Part shown: positions 1-8,028 of the stretch, piece by piece | Position numbering within the stretch: the stretch's first letter is position 1 | Layout: each line of letters opens with the position of its first letter | Source: Morganella psychrotolerans | GTDB lineage: Bacteria > Pseudomonadota > Gammaproteobacteria > Enterobacterales > Enterobacteriaceae | Assembly: GCF_001676155.1 (NCBI RefSeq) | Contig: NZ_LZEW01000001.1 | Span: forward strand, 992,001-1,056,000 | Direction of reading: 5' to 3' | DNA length: 64,000 bases | Notes under the pieces: model-generated | Seen by the model: the letters and a program-made list of their open reading frames with translations, nothing else | Told to the model about the DNA's origin: nothing | The model's database searches: none | Program-made: the position numbers and the translations under genes

Positions 1-703
1 TTCCGGTATTATTGACAGAATATCAGGGCGTGCCAGAAAAATGCCGGTAACCGCGATCAGCAACAGCGGCAGTGAAAAATAGACAGCAAAAAAAATAATG
101 CCATTGCCGCCACTTTGCCGCGCCCTGTAATCCGGGGCGGAATAAGAACAGTGCAGACATAAACTGATGCCATCCTTTACGCGGCCACCATAAAACAATC
201 CCGCTGATAACAGAAAGAGTCAGAACAATACCGCATGTAACGACCAGCCAACCGCCGGAAACCGGCGGTAATAAGAGTGTCCGGTGCAGGGAAACAACCT
301 GCGAAAAAATCAGGTCATCAAAAACAATAAACCCTTTCGGCGTGCCGCTTACCGGATCAATAAAAGCGATCCCCAGTTTGTCAGAATGAGAAACCGAACC
401 AAACACCATTGCGTTCGTTGCCGGAATAAAGCCGCTCCCCGGAGCAGCTTCTCCCATAACGCGGGAAAGTTGCGGATAAGCCGCCTGCGCATTCTGCCGC
501 CAGATATCCGGCGACAAGAAAGCAGAGTTTCCGGTTACCGGCGGCGCATAAAGCACCGCCTTACCGATTTCCCATTCCAGTACCGGTTTTTTCAGCAATA
601 ACACCGCACCGGACATTCCGATCAATGAAATAAAGAATCCGATAATAATTCCCGGCCAAAAATGCAATCTCAACCAGTTTTTACGTGTTATATACTGAGC
701 CAT
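1..703 (-). pseudogene. PepSY-family inner-membrane protein, frameshifted and cut by the window edge
   Basis: The N-terminus (first ~35 residues) has a PepSY-type membrane helix, followed by a periplasmic part and another helix ending in the WWPRKGWHQF motif typical of PepSY-associated TM proteins beside siderophore receptors. Such proteins are thought to help iron-siderophore reduction or transport. The reading frame breaks at an A8 run (88-95 on the + strand). With seven bases the next codons would read FFAVYFSLPLLLIAVTGIF, a good third membrane helix, and that frame stays open to base 1. As given, the frame runs into unrelated residues and stops at 23. The gene starts 5 bp after the receptor stop, so the two are probably one operon. 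Its 3' end lies outside the window. Whether the break is real or a sequencing error cannot be told here. Confidence 0.8.
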
Positions 704-708
704 ACCAG

Positions 709-2884
709 TTACCAGTTATACCGCAGTGATGCGATAATGGTTCTGTCAAAACCAACGGAACAACCACCCGTTGAACAACTGGTGTAATATTTTTTGTCCG
801 TTACGTTATTAACATTAATACCGGCACGCCAGTTTTTAAAATCAGGATTTATGCCACCCAGATCGTAATGGGCTGCCATATCAAATAAGGTATTTGACGG
901 GTTTGAAATAGTGTTATCGTTGTTAACCGGTGAAGACCCGGTATAACGCGCACCCGCAGCAAGACCTAACCCCTGTAAATGACCGCCCTGAATAGTATAA
1001 TCTGCCCATACTGATGCCGTATGTTCCGGTAAACCGGTCGGACGCTGTCCTTTCTCTTCCTCATCAGTGGTTTTGGTATTTTCCAGCTTATTAAAGGTAT
1101 AAGCCGCCGTCAGATTCAGCCCGTCGACCGGTATATAGGTTCCCTGAAGTTCAATACCCCGGGAGCGGACTTCCGCCGTCTGAATGCTGTTTAAATTATT
1201 ATCCGGGTCTGTCGTCAGCATATTTTGCTGTGTCAGTTCAAAGACGGTCAGTGTCGCATTAATATTTCCGCCTTCCGGCTGATATTTAAGACCGGCTTCC
1301 GTCTGTTTGGCTGTAACGGGTTTATAGGTTTCCCCGTAAAAATTAACACCCAACTGCGGATTAAATGAAGTTGAATAACTGACATACGGCGCTAACCCGA
1401 AATCGGTCAGATACATTGCCGCTGTGCGATAGGTAAATTTGCTGTCGCGCTGGTCGCTGCTGTTATTTGTTTTACGGTTTTTGGTTTTACTGTCAGACCA
1501 GTCTTCCCTGCCGCTTAATACCAGTATGATACCGTTATCAAATTTCGCCTGCTGCTGTAAATAAACCCCCGCCTGATCACTGGTCTGAAGTGTATTCGCC
1601 ATCATATTATCAACCGGCCCGTACTGACCGCCGTAAACCGGGTTAAAAATATCAATCGGCGCGGCTTTCCCGGACATCAGTAAATAATCTTCGCGGGTAT
1701 GGCGATAATCAACACCCGCCAGGGATGTCATTTCCGTATCTTTCAGCCACCAGTCCGCTTTTATATTATTATCCAGGCTGAGCACATCACCTTTAATCCG
1801 GAAATGGTATGCCGCACGGTTAAGTGTGCGCATATCCGGCGATAAATATAATCCCTGAGCAATATTGGTATTTAAATCAGTATGGCTGAACCGCGCACCT
1901 GAGTGTCCGGAAAAAGTATCATTAAAATTATGATCTAACTGATAACCCAGCGAGGCCTGTGTGCGGTCATTTTTTAATCCCGGCTCGTCCAGGAAAACAT
2001 TCGGATCCACTTTGCCGTTCGGGTTGGGTAATAATGTTCCTGCCAGGGGTAAAAACGGGCGCGGTGCGCCAAATTTATCATGGCTGTAATCCGCTAAAAT
2101 AGTCAGTGTCGTATCATCATTTGGCACCCAGGTAAATGCCGGGGCAATATAGACTTTATCATCTTTCACATGATCAATTTGCGTATCACTGTTACGGACA
2201 AGCCCGGTCAGCCGGTAAAAATAATGGTCGCTGTCACCCACAGGGCCACTTAAATCGCCCTGAATCTGTTTGCGGTTATTATTACCGCCCTGCACTTCAA
2301 TTTCATGAAAGGGTTTATACAGCGGGCGTTTTGTAACCTGATTAATAATGCCGCCGGGTGAATTCTGCCCGTATAATACGGATGCAGGCCCGCGGATCAC
2401 ATCAATGCGCTCAAGTCCGTATTGTTCGGCTTTCGGCCATGCCTGTGCGGTTGTGCTGCGTAATCCGTCCCTTAACATCCCGGTGCTGGTAATATTAAAA
2501 CCACGGATACTTAAATTATCAAAACGCGAAGATGCTGCATCGTTTGTCTGTAAAACACCGGCGGTATAACGCAGTGCTTCACTGACCGACTGTGCATTAC
2601 GGGCGGTCATCTCATCACGCGTTAATACCGTGACCGACTGCGGTGTTTCAATAAGCGGTGTATCTGTCTTTGTCGCACTTACACTGCGGGTTGCAATATA
2701 GCCGTCAATTTTACCGGCAGGCGACTGCGCCGGTTTGGCTGTGACGATTATTTCATCTTTTTTTTTCGTCAGAATGACTTTCAGACGCAGCAACAGAAGA
2801 AAAAAGCAGCGGTAAGAGGGCAATACACACCGGAGATAATACACGCCCGGAGATAACCGGATAATAAAGAACAGATTTTTTCAT
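709..2884 (-). pseudogene. TonB-dependent ferric-siderophore receptor with a frameshift after the signal peptide
   Basis: Outer-membrane receptor with an N-terminal plug (SVTVLTRDEMTARNAQSVSEAL, then RIDVIRGPASVLYGQ and PGGIINQVTKRP) and a 22-strand barrel ending in the classic aromatic terminus SLRYNW. The plug resembles the FoxA/FhuA-type hydroxamate receptors, but the ligand cannot be assigned. An uninterrupted frame begins only at 2844 and has no sensible export signal. A true start lies at 2884: MKKSVLYYPVISGRVLSPVC and following residues form a signal peptide. It joins the receptor frame only if the T9 run at 2758-2766 had eight bases. A Fur box lies 38 bp upstream of this start, and an AraC-type regulator follows upstream, so iron-repressed, inducer-activated expression is likely. 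The repaired length of about 724 residues is normal for the family. Confidence 0.85.
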
Positions 2885-2921
2885 TGAAATACGAACCTGC
2901 AGAGAGAATAAATATCAGAAT

Positions 2922-2940
2922 GATAATGTATCTCATTTAC
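2922..2940. promoter_or_regulatory. Fur box upstream of the siderophore receptor
   Basis: The 19-mer GATAATGTATCTCATTTAC matches the Fur consensus (GATAATGATAATCATTATC) at 14 of 19 positions. It lies 38-56 bp before the inferred receptor start at 2884, a normal place for iron repression. Confidence 0.7.
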
Positions 2941-3011
2941 GCATTTATCTTCTGCCGGAGACTTTCGCTGTTATGACTATTTGTTTGTCAGAAAAGCTAT
3001 CTACCTGATTA

Positions 3012-3138
3012 TATACTCTAAATAATTCGGGATACCTGTAGGCGACAAGAGAAGACCGCCGGGGAGCATAGGTAAACTATGTGACCCGGCGGGCTGAGCG
3101 TAGTCAACACCCAGGCATCCTGAAGTATGACGAGTATA
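3012..3138. repeat. ERIC element, full length
   Basis: An exact 127-bp unit bounded by TATACTC and GAGTATA, with the ERIC core (a GGGAGCATA arm, then TATGTGACCCGGCGGGCTGA). It matches the known ERIC length and core palindrome. It ends one base from the stop codon of the AraC-type gene and lies between regulator and receptor. Confidence 0.9.
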
Positions 3139-3139
3139 T

Positions 3140-3982
3140 TTAACATAATTCTTTAGGTGAGAACCCAAACCGCCTGCGGAAAGCGGTTGAAAACGCAGCC
3201 GGAGAATAACCGACCTGCCAGGCAATGGCAGATACCCGCATATCACCGGCACAAAGCAGGCGATGCGCTGATTGTAAGCGCTCTTCCTGAATAAATGACG
3301 TAACAGACAAACCGAATAACTGCTTAAAACCAAAACTGAGTTTGCGCATATTCAGCCCGGATTGCCGGCTGAGCTGATATACCCCCGGCGGGTTGGCTAA
3401 ATCGGCTAAAATACAGTCTCTTATTTCATACAAACGGTGTATATCATGCGTCGCTAATTTAGGGTGATGAACCGTCCGGGTATTTTGCTGAATATGTTCA
3501 AATGAATAAGCGCATAACTCAAGAATTTTACCTGCCAGATACATCTCTCCCGGCGCACCGCCAAGCGGATTATTCAGGATTTGATTTCCCAGCACGGTTA
3601 ATACATTACCGGCTTTACCGGACAGTAATTGCGGTCCGCGCGATACAGCATCGGTTAATAAAGGCGGCGGTGAAATGTTAAATGCATCCAGCAGGCTGTC
3701 AGATAAACAGACTGAAACAAAACGGATATCTTCTGACTGTAAAAAACGTTGGCGGCTTTCCTGTTCATCATTGTTGGCAATAACACACAAAGACGCGCCG
3801 GAAAGTGAAACACTGTTTTTATTATCCGGCTGACATTCCAGTTCACCATTCATCATCAGAACCAGTTTCAGTCCTTTCCATAACGGCTCGCTGACCCATT
3901 GCCCGGCATCCGGTGTCATCTTTCCGCAATAAAAGAAAGAGTCTGCACCGGGTAACAATGCATTCATTTTACCACTGTGCAT
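3140..3982 (-). CDS. AraC-family transcriptional regulator (PchR-like)
   Basis: A 280-residue protein whose last ~100 residues form the two helix-turn-helix motifs of the AraC family (YQLSRQSGLNMRKLSFGFKQ, then VSAIAWQVGYSPAAFSTAFR, ending FGFSPKEL). The N-terminal half lacks a clear cupin motif and presumably senses a siderophore, as PchR-type regulators do. The start at 3982 has an AAGGTGAAG ribosome site 6-7 bp upstream. A Fur box lies just upstream, and the receptor and PepSY genes follow on the same strand, so the likely role is inducer-dependent activation of that uptake system. The stop codon abuts an ERIC element. Confidence 0.85.
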   Translation of the reverse strand: MHSGKMNALLPGADSFFYCGKMTPDAGQWVSEPLWKGLKLVLMMNGELECQPDNKNSVSLSGASLCVIANNDEQESRQRFLQSEDIRFVSVCLSDSLLDAFNISPPPLLTDAVSRGPQLLSGKAGNVLTVLGNQILNNPLGGAPGEMYLAGKILELCAYSFEHIQQNTRTVHHPKLATHDIHRLYEIRDCILADLANPPGVYQLSRQSGLNMRKLSFGFKQLFGLSVTSFIQEERLQSAHRLLCAGDMRVSAIAWQVGYSPAAFSTAFRRRFGFSPKELC

Positions 3983-4012
3983 GATACTTCACCTTTTGCC
4001 TCTTTAATAAAG

Positions 4013-4031
4013 GCGAATAATAACCATTATC
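4013..4031. promoter_or_regulatory. Fur box upstream of the AraC-type regulator
   Basis: Read on the minus strand, GATAATGGTTATTATTCGC matches the Fur consensus at 14 of 19 positions. It sits 31 bp before the regulator's start codon. The rest of the 3983-4236 gap shows no convincing gene. Confidence 0.6.
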
Positions 4032-4236
4032 AGGTTTGTTTTCCACCCTGATTTTTCAGACAGTGCCACCGCATGTTATAGCGGATTTATTGATAAAAAC
4101 AGTCATCTTATCCGGTAAAAATAATGCCGTGACAGAGCGACGATATGATCGGAGTCACAAAACCGCCGCGCAATCCTGTTGCTTAAAACCTGTCACAGTG
4201 CACAATTACGTTGCGTTTAGTGATGTTCCTCACATT

Positions 4237-4701
4237 CTACAGGGGTAATGCATGTGTGACCTTTAATGTCTCCATCGGCACTTCCGTCTTAACACTTTGA
4301 ATACTTGGTATTTGTGTCAGATGATCGGCATGAAACCGGCGGTATGAGGTTAAGTCTTTAGTCACAATACGTATCATCGCATCACACTCACCCGCCATCA
4401 GATGACACTCAACAATTTCGGGCATTTCATTGATGGCGGCAACAAAGTCATTGATAGTCTGCGCGTCCTGTCCTTTGAACCATATGCGGGCGTATAGCAT
4501 CAGCCCCGCCCCTATCTTGCTGCCATCCAGAATCGCCGCATAGCGCTTTATAATGCCGTTTTCCTCGAGTCTGCGCACCCGGCGCAGACAGGGCGACGGC
4601 GACAGCCCGACTTCCCGCGCCAGCTCCACATTCTGAATTTTTCCGTTACGTTGCAGCTGATCCAGTATCCGCCGATCCATCTTATCCAGTTCAATTGACA
4701 T
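4237..4701 (-). CDS. Lrp/AsnC-family transcriptional regulator
   Basis: A 154-residue protein with the full Lrp layout: an N-terminal winged helix-turn-helix (DKMDRRILDQLQRNGKIQNV, SPSPCLRRVRRLEENGII) followed by an alpha-beta RAM ligand domain ending near residue 150. The start at 4701 has a GGTGGTGA ribosome site. It is divergent from a LysE/RhtB exporter gene, the usual arrangement in which a local Lrp paralogue senses an amino acid and switches the exporter on. The protein is too diverged from global Lrp to be that regulator. The amino acid sensed is unknown. Confidence 0.9.
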   Translation of the reverse strand: MSIELDKMDRRILDQLQRNGKIQNVELAREVGLSPSPCLRRVRRLEENGIIKRYAAILDGSKIGAGLMLYARIWFKGQDAQTINDFVAAINEMPEIVECHLMAGECDAMIRIVTKDLTSYRRFHADHLTQIPSIQSVKTEVPMETLKVTHALPL

Positions 4702-4844
4702 TTAAATCACCACCTGACTATTTCCGCGCAATAATATTGCTAAGAATAGTTTTTTTCCGTCAATTTAACAACCTAATTTCCCGCAAAGCCCGGTATAATT
4801 CAGTTAACAAACAAATCCGTCGCAATACGAATAAATTCATTAAT

Positions 4845-4881
4845 ATTCAATATATTGCGAACTATTAATATATTATTGAAT
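4845..4881. promoter_or_regulatory. Inverted repeat in the lrp-lysE intergenic region, probable operator
   Basis: ATTCAATA (4845-4852) and TATTGAAT (4874-4881) form a perfect 8-bp inverted repeat around an AT-rich centre, directly upstream of the LysE start at 4894. Long AT-rich palindromes between a divergent Lrp-type gene and its target are typical Lrp-family sites. Binding itself is inferred. Confidence 0.45.
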
Positions 4882-4893
4882 TTGGGGTGTTAT

Positions 4894-5502
4894 ATGGTCA
4901 TAAATACGTTGATGGTTTTTGGTGTAACCGTATTACCCATTGTATTTGCGCCCGGTCCCGATATTTTATTCGTTTCATCACAAGGTCTGGCAAGTGGTTC
5001 AAGAGCCGCGCTGAAAGCAAATATGGGCGTGCTTTTAGGTTACGCCATGCACTCCGTCTTAGCCGCTTTCGGACTGGCAGCCGTTGTGGTGGCATCCCCG
5101 ATTCTGTTTAATGGTATGCGCTGGTTTGGTGTCGCCTATATTGCGTATCTGGCGGTGCGTATGATGATGTCATCAATGCATAAAAGTGACATGCCGCAGA
5201 TGCAACCCGCCGCCAAAGCCGTTATCACCAAAGGCTTTTTCACCAGCTTCCTGAACCCGAAAGGTCTTCTGGTTTACTTTGCCATTCTGCCTAACTTTAT
5301 TTCCGGCAGTGAAAGTGTCGCGGTACAATCCTTGTTATTATCCGGCGTCTATATTGCCAGTTGCGCAGTCGTCTACAGCGCGGTCGCACTAATTTTCGGA
5401 CAGATGAGCAAAGGCGAATATAATGATAAACGCCGCCGTATCGGTGAAGGCGTTGCCGGTGGGCTATTAGCCACTGCCGCGATGAGCCTGGCATTTAGTT
5501 AA
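4894..5502 (+). CDS. LysE/RhtB-family amino acid exporter
   Basis: A 202-residue inner-membrane protein with six predicted helices and the family signature near the N-terminus (PGPDILFVSSQGLASG, then GVLLGYAMHSVLAAFGL) and FLNPKGLLVYFAILPNF in the middle. The ATG at 4894 is chosen because GGGGTG lies just before it and it gives the family N-terminus. A frame extension to 4855 lacks a ribosome site. It exports an amino acid or homoserine-like compound, probably under the divergent Lrp-type regulator. The substrate cannot be read from the sequence. A strong terminator follows. Confidence 0.88.
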   Translation: MVINTLMVFGVTVLPIVFAPGPDILFVSSQGLASGSRAALKANMGVLLGYAMHSVLAAFGLAAVVVASPILFNGMRWFGVAYIAYLAVRMMMSSMHKSDMPQMQPAAKAVITKGFFTSFLNPKGLLVYFAILPNFISGSESVAVQSLLLSGVYIASCAVVYSAVALIFGQMSKGEYNDKRRRIGEGVAGGLLATAAMSLAFS

Positions 5503-5526
5503 TTAGCTGATTATTCAAACAAAAAG

Positions 5527-5557
5527 CGGGAACCTAAGGTTCCCGTTTTTTGTTTTT
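5527..5557 (+). terminator. Rho-independent terminator after the lysE-type gene
   Basis: Perfect 8-bp stem CGGGAACC/GGTTCCCG with a TAA loop, followed by a T-rich tail. Confidence 0.9.
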
Positions 5558-5580
5558 TAGTATTGTACTAACCGCTATTG

Positions 5581-5988
5581 CTAATAGCCGTTGGTTGTCT
5601 CTTCAAGCAGATCGTTATGATAATCAGATAACACTTTCAGGGTGAATGCCGCTGTATCACACTCAGCTTCACCCATTGCCGCCAATATTGTCAGTTTGAC
5701 CAACTCCATAGATACATTCAGTTCAATACCATTGAGTATCAGGAACACACTGGCCGCCTGAAATGCCGTCCTTTTATTCGCATCATTAAAAGCATGAGCT
5801 TTTGCAATTGAAATCAAATACATTGCGGAAAATTTAAATATATCATCACAGTGCTCATAATCCCTTAATGTCTCAATCCGGGAGAGAGCGCCTTCCAATT
5901 TAGCTATATTCGGCTTTCCGCTATTGGGTAATGTCGATTTTTGTATCTCTATGACTTCATCAACGGTCAGAAATCTCAGGTCCATCAT
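5581..5988 (-). CDS. doc: Doc-type toxin (Fic/Doc fold)
   Basis: A 135-residue protein of Doc type. The core motif HAFNDANKRT (about residues 65-74) matches HxFx(D/N)xNK of Doc kinases, which phosphorylate EF-Tu and stop translation. The N-terminus FLTVDEVIEIQ is also typical of Doc. It starts inside the stop of the upstream antitoxin gene (ATGA overlap), the standard coupling of toxin-antitoxin operons. All motif residues are present, so it should be active. Activity and target are inferred from family membership. Confidence 0.9.
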   Translation of the reverse strand: MMDLRFLTVDEVIEIQKSTLPNSGKPNIAKLEGALSRIETLRDYEHCDDIFKFSAMYLISIAKAHAFNDANKRTAFQAASVFLILNGIELNVSMELVKLTILAAMGEAECDTAAFTLKVLSDYHNDLLEETTNGY

Positions 5989-6401
5989 TTATCTTCCAGT
6001 GCCCTGATAATATCCGCATGTTTGATCTTCGTTTTATCAAGTGCCTTTTGAAAATCGGTACGTTTATCAGTAACACATTGTATATCTTCCGGTGCGTCCG
6101 AAAAATCCTGTGCAGAACGGATTGCCTTTACATCATCTCCTATTCTCCGGATATGGCTTATTGCATCAGGTGATAATAACTTATCCGATGGCCGTTCTGC
6201 CCGCCTTGTATAAGGCGTTATCGCCGGTACATCACCGGCATATTCTCCCGCGCATCGTTGTTCACATGATGATGGAATAGTGCCGGAAATTACCACATCC
6301 GGCTTTCCGCGCTGAGTGATAGTCACACTTCCGCCTTTTCTGAGGGTATCCAGTATTGTGGAAAGCTCCGTTCTCATCTGAGTGTATGAGACATTTTTCA
6401 T
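5985..6401 (-). CDS. Phd/YefM-type antitoxin
   Basis: The N-terminus MKNVSYTQMRTELSTILDTL with VTITQRGKPDVVI is the Phd/YefM DNA-binding fold, and the C-terminal tail would wrap the Doc toxin. The start at 6401 is chosen because AGGATG lies 9 bp upstream. Upstream in-frame ATGs would start within or before that site. At 138 residues it is longer than typical Phd (~73) or YefM (~83), with a long basic and acidic linker between DNA-binding and toxin-binding parts. The ACATGTACATGT palindrome just upstream is the likely autoregulatory operator. Confidence 0.85.
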   Translation of the reverse strand: MKNVSYTQMRTELSTILDTLRKGGSVTITQRGKPDVVISGTIPSSCEQRCAGEYAGDVPAITPYTRRAERPSDKLLSPDAISHIRRIGDDVKAIRSAQDFSDAPEDIQCVTDKRTDFQKALDKTKIKHADIIRALEDK

Positions 6402-6412
6402 CGTCATCATCC

Positions 6413-6427
6413 TGTACATGTACATGT
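6413..6427. promoter_or_regulatory. Palindromic operator of the phd-doc module
   Basis: TGTACATGTACATGT contains two overlapping perfect 12-bp palindromes (6413-6424 and 6416-6427). It lies 12 bp before the antitoxin start. A further TGTACA half-site is at 6472-6477. Phd-type antitoxins bind such repeated palindromes to repress their own operon. Confidence 0.65.
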
Positions 6428-6488
6428 TATGAACTGATAATAGACTACAGACTTAAATCCGGCAATTTTTTTGTACACACAGACCCGA

Positions 6489-7910
6489 TTATGATTGTGT
6501 CTTTTGCAGCACATAACACAACCTGCCCAGGACTTTCATTGCATTATCCATGCGCTCGTTCCATTCAAAAGAACAATTCAGCCGGAAGGCGTGATTAAAC
6601 TGCTCACTGGTCGAGAACATACTGCCGGGGGCGATACTTATCTGCTCATTGAGTGCCATCTGATACAGCTTGGTGGCATCAAACGGTGGTTCAAATTCCA
6701 GCCAGAGAAAATAACCGCCCTGCGGGCAGTTAACCTTCACATTCGACGGAAAGTGCTCGCTGACAGCATAGAGCATCCGGTGCTGGCGCTGTTCAAGCTG
6801 CTGGCGCAGTTTCTTCAGGTGCGCATCATAACCACCCTGTCCCAGATACTCCGCAATCGCCTGCTGTGTCGGCATGCTGGCAGAAACGGTACTCATCATC
6901 TGCAACTGCTGGACTGTCCGCGCATGTTTACCCGCCGCCACCCAGCCAACACGAAAGCCGGGTGCAAGACACTTGGAAAATGAGGAGCAATGAAAGAAAT
7001 TGTTCTCTTTATCCAGGCTTTTTGCGGGCTGTGGTGCGTTATTGCCAAAATACAGTTCGCTGTAAACATCATCCTCAATAAGCGCAATATTATGGCGCGT
7101 CAGGATATCCACCAGCCGGTGTTTATTTTCCACAGGCATTGTTCCGCCGAGCGGATTCTGAAAATGCGTCATCAGCCAGCAGGCTTTAATATCATAGCGC
7201 CCGGCGACATCTTCGAGCGCATCAAGATCGATTCCCGTCTGCGGGTCGGTTTTAATCGCCACCGCTTTCAGGCGCAGACGTTCAATCGCCTGTAATGCGC
7301 CGTAAAATGCCGGAGATTCAATCACAACCCAGTCACCCGGCTCAGTCACCGCCTGAAGGCTGAGAGACAGCGATTCCATGGCACCGGCGGTGATCACGAT
7401 TTCTTCCGGGGACACATGAATGCCCTGTGATGCATAACGCCGCGAAATATTACGCCGCAGTTTTTCATTGCCCGGCGGCAGGTTAACCACCGCACTTTGT
7501 GGTGCAATACGCCGTGCCACCGCCCCCAGGGCTTTGGACAGTTTCGGCTGAACCAACAGTGTGGGATCAGGGAATGCTGAGCCGAACGGCACAATTGCCG
7601 GGTCTTTGCACGCCTGAAGCACATCAAAAAGTGAGGCGTTTATATCAACATTTTCAGTAAGATGTAACCCTAACCCACCTTTTGCCTGAGCAAACGCAGG
7701 TGCGCGTTTTGCGACAAAATAGCCGGATTGCGGGCGGGCAAGAACCCAGCCCTGACTCTCCAGTAACTGATAGGACTGTACGACAGTCATCAGACTCAGT
7801 CCCGACTGTCTGGCGCTTTCACGCAATGACGGCAGCCGGTCACCGACCTGCCAGATATCATCTTCGATCTGTTGTTTTATCTGTTCTGCTAACTGTTCGT
7901 AGCGTGTCAT
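6489..7910 (-). CDS. MocR-family regulator (GntR helix-turn-helix plus aminotransferase-like domain)
   Basis: About 473 residues. Residues 1-75 are a GntR winged helix (RLPSLRESARQSGLSLMTVV). The rest is a fold-type I aminotransferase domain that keeps the pyridoxal-phosphate lysine motif (CSSFSKCLAPGFRVGW) and the LIEDDVYSELYF segment. MocR regulators such as PdxR and GabR use bound PLP or its adducts as a signal. The start at 7910 is chosen for its AGGGA site. The extension to 7940 lacks one. It is divergent from the cioAB oxidase operon, with two phased direct repeats between, but whether it controls cioAB, itself or a distant target is unknown. Confidence 0.88.
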   Translation of the reverse strand: MTRYEQLAEQIKQQIEDDIWQVGDRLPSLRESARQSGLSLMTVVQSYQLLESQGWVLARPQSGYFVAKRAPAFAQAKGGLGLHLTENVDINASLFDVLQACKDPAIVPFGSAFPDPTLLVQPKLSKALGAVARRIAPQSAVVNLPPGNEKLRRNISRRYASQGIHVSPEEIVITAGAMESLSLSLQAVTEPGDWVVIESPAFYGALQAIERLRLKAVAIKTDPQTGIDLDALEDVAGRYDIKACWLMTHFQNPLGGTMPVENKHRLVDILTRHNIALIEDDVYSELYFGNNAPQPAKSLDKENNFFHCSSFSKCLAPGFRVGWVAAGKHARTVQQLQMMSTVSASMPTQQAIAEYLGQGGYDAHLKKLRQQLEQRQHRMLYAVSEHFPSNVKVNCPQGGYFLWLEFEPPFDATKLYQMALNEQISIAPGSMFSTSEQFNHAFRLNCSFEWNERMDNAMKVLGRLCYVLQKTQS

Positions 7911-7925
7911 AGCGTGATCCCTGAA

Positions 7926-7968
7926 AACTGTTATAGACATATACTGATTAATTGTAACTATTATAGTC
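7926..7968. promoter_or_regulatory. Two 13-bp direct repeats spaced 30 bp, probable MocR operator
   Basis: AACTGTTATAGAC (7926-7938) and AACTATTATAGTC (7956-7968) share 11 of 13 bases and lie 30 bp apart start to start, three helical turns. MocR regulators such as GabR bind pairs of direct repeats on one helix face. The first repeat is 16 bp before the mocR start, fitting autoregulation. Confidence 0.55.
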
Positions 7969-8028
7969 TAGCAACTCATGGTGTACTACGCCACACTTTT
8001 CATCTGCATATAATAACGAGAGGTCACA

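Noticed and set aside
284-601. Plus-strand open frame of about 105 codons over the PepSY gene
   Set aside because: It is a shadow of the minus-strand PepSY gene, with no ribosome site and no family features.
709-2844. Taking the receptor as a complete gene starting at 2844
   Set aside because: The N-terminus (MYYLRCVLPSYRC...) has no signal peptide, while a proper one exists in the next frame from 2884 behind a Fur box.
4036-4248. 70-codon open frame upstream of the AraC-type gene
   Set aside because: No ribosome site, overlaps the lrp end, and the composition is not protein-like.
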